Assembly: GCA_041642315.1 (NCBI GenBank)
Contig: JBEPWQ010000189.1
Span: 1 to 7,331, forward strand
Direction: 5' to 3'
DNA from: JAABSQ01 sp041642315
GTDB lineage: Bacteria; Desulfobacterota; Desulfobacteria; Desulfobacterales; Desulfococcaceae
Length of the DNA: 7,331 nt
Part shown: positions 6,864 to 7,331 of the stretch, piece by piece
Layout of the letters: each line of letters opens with the position of its first letter
How positions within the stretch are numbered: the stretch's first letter is position 1
Notes under the pieces: generated by a model
What the model was told of the DNA's origin: nothing
What the model saw: only the letters and a program-made list of their open reading frames with translations
Databases searched by the model: none
Translations under genes and position numbers: made by a program

Positions 6864-6892
6864 TTGACAGATCCGGCCGCCGGTGATAAGTA
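6864..6892 (+). promoter_or_regulatory. Promoter of the tRNA-Val gene
   Basis: A perfect TTGACA (6864-6869) precedes GATAAG (6885-6890, 15 bp spacing, four matches to TATAAT) or TAAGTA (6887-6892, 17 bp). Transcription would begin about 10-15 bases before the tRNA at 6911, as expected for a stable-RNA gene with its own promoter. Confidence 0.6.
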
Positions 6893-6910
6893 GGGCATCT
6901 CTTTTTTTGA

Positions 6911-6985
6911 AGGCACGTAGCTCAGTGGGAGAGCACTACCCTGACACGGTAGGGGTCGTTGGTTCAAATCCAATCGTGCCTACCA
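6911..6985 (+). tRNA. tRNA-Val (anticodon GAC)
   Basis: The full cloverleaf is readable. The acceptor arm is AGGCACG (6911-6917) paired with CGTGCCT (6975-6981). TA is at positions 8-9, and the D stem is GCTC/GAGC. The anticodon stem is CTACC/GGTAG around the loop CTGACAC, with GAC at 6943-6945. The variable loop is GGGTC, and the T arm is GTTGG-TTCAAAT-CCAAT. The discriminator is A (6982), and CCA is encoded (6983-6985). The GAC anticodon reads GUC and GUU valine codons. Confidence 0.97.
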
Positions 6986-6993
6986 GAACGAAC

Positions 6994-7024
6994 AAAGGTC
7001 AGTCTTACCGGCTGGCCTTTTTTG
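6994..7024 (+). terminator. Intrinsic terminator after tRNA-Val
   Basis: AAAGGTCAGTC (6994-7004) pairs over all 11 positions (two G-T pairs) with GGCTGGCCTTT (7010-7020) around a TTACC loop. The run continues to six T (7018-7023). It lies 8 bases after the CCA end. Read on the minus strand, the hairpin is followed only by TTTGTT, so it may also weakly stop the converging DUF2281 gene that ends at 7041. Confidence 0.9.
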
Positions 7025-7040
7025 TTGCGGTTATATCCAT

Positions 7041-7247
7041 CTATTCCTTAAAATCTTCCAGCGGCTCATCAAAATCATCCGGGATAATAAACAATCCTCG
7101 GCCGCTTCCGTAAGTCCGGCCTTTGCCACTTGGGGTGTGGATTTTCTTTTCGTTTTTTTCTGTGAGAAATTCTATGAAATCCATGGCCTCGCGCTTTAAA
7201 TCATCGGGCAGCCGATTCAGTTTGGATAAAAGAGTTTCATTTTTCAT
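7041..7247 (-). CDS. DUF2281-type small protein, antitoxin-like
   Basis: This is a 68-residue protein. The N-terminal helix pair LLSKLNRLPDDLKREAMDFIEFL (6-28) and the C-terminal acidic tail IIPDDFDEPLEDFKE (54-68) match, from memory, the DUF2281 family. Members of that family often act as, or resemble, the antitoxin of VapBC-like pairs next to a PIN-domain toxin. GGAGG (7256-7260) lies 8 bases before the ATG at 7247. There is no toxin gene downstream, because the tRNA terminator comes next. A partner could only lie upstream, beyond the right edge. Base composition is visibly more AT-rich than the metabolic locus, which fits acquired DNA. Many relatives, as I recall, end in EYM; here TAG-ATG stands exactly where Tyr-Met codons would be, so the stop may be a recent one-base change. 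The antitoxin role is inferred, not shown. Confidence 0.75.
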   Translation of the reverse strand: MKNETLLSKLNRLPDDLKREAMDFIEFLTEKNEKKIHTPSGKGRTYGSGRGLFIIPDDFDEPLEDFKE

Positions 7248-7262
7248 TCTTTGATCCTCCAG

Positions 7263-7331
7263 TCAGGAGCCGCTGACAATATCCCCTTTTATAAATCGTG
7301 CCATAATACTTTTTTTGAATTCAACGAGAGC
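7263..7331 (-). CDS. Possible C-terminal end of an unknown gene entering from the right edge
   Basis: A minus-strand frame is open from the edge to a TGA at 7265-7263, encoding 22 residues that end ARFIKGDIVSGS. It stops 15 bases before the DUF2281 start, and that gene's ribosome site lies in the gap, as in a two-gene operon. The internal ATG at 7304 has no ribosome site, so a tail of a longer upstream gene is more likely than a separate small gene. MARFIKGDIV weakly recalls the start of MazF/PemK-type toxins, but it stops at once. With so few residues no function can be given. Confidence 0.3.
   Translation of the reverse strand, partial: ALVEFKKSIMARFIKGDIVSGS

Noticed and set aside
6883..7113. 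76-residue plus-strand frame over the tRNA gene
   Set aside because: It reads through the tRNA and its terminator, an artefact seen at many tRNA genes.

Overview
The window is GC-rich, compact bacterial DNA. It carries a six-gene divergent locus, then a tRNA gene, then a short, visibly more AT-rich stretch at the right edge. High GC, a TRAP transporter with separate Q and M subunits, a YgeY-type hydrolase and strong AAGGAG-type ribosome sites fit a proteobacterium-like anaerobe such as a member of the Desulfobacterota. That assignment is a weak inference, because no marker gene is present.

Left arm, minus strand (3777 down to 1): three genes are read in order. The first is a threonine-synthase-like PLP enzyme with an N-terminal cysteine cluster. 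The second is another PLP fold-type-II enzyme of cysteine-synthase/tryptophan-synthase-beta type. The third is an M20-family hydrolase of YgeY type, which runs off the left edge. The M20 reading frame has no stop inside the window, so a search for closed ORFs would miss it.

Right arm, plus strand (3913 to 6776): a complete TRAP transporter in the order dctQ-dctM-dctP. Q and M overlap by ATGA, and P follows after 30 bases. The 135-base gap between the arms holds a perfect 12-bp palindrome, a second related box exactly 20 bp away, and TTGACA/TTGTCA elements that overlap on opposite strands. This suggests one regulator controlling both arms. No regulator gene is in view.

Taken together, the locus looks like an uptake-and-degradation unit. 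TRAP would import a carboxylate, probably an amino-acid-like or N-substituted compound. The YgeY-type hydrolase would cleave an amide or ureido bond. The two PLP enzymes would do elimination or replacement chemistry at the beta/gamma carbon. In E. coli, ygeY sits beside ygeX, itself a fold-type-II PLP ammonia-lyase, so this looks like a variant of that pairing with two unrelated PLP enzymes. The substrate is not known from the sequence.

Right end (6777 to 7331): a possible weak terminator follows dctP. Next come a TTGACA promoter, a tRNA-Val(GAC) with encoded CCA and a strong intrinsic terminator. On the minus strand there is a small DUF2281-type (antitoxin-like) gene, preceded by an open frame entering from the right edge.
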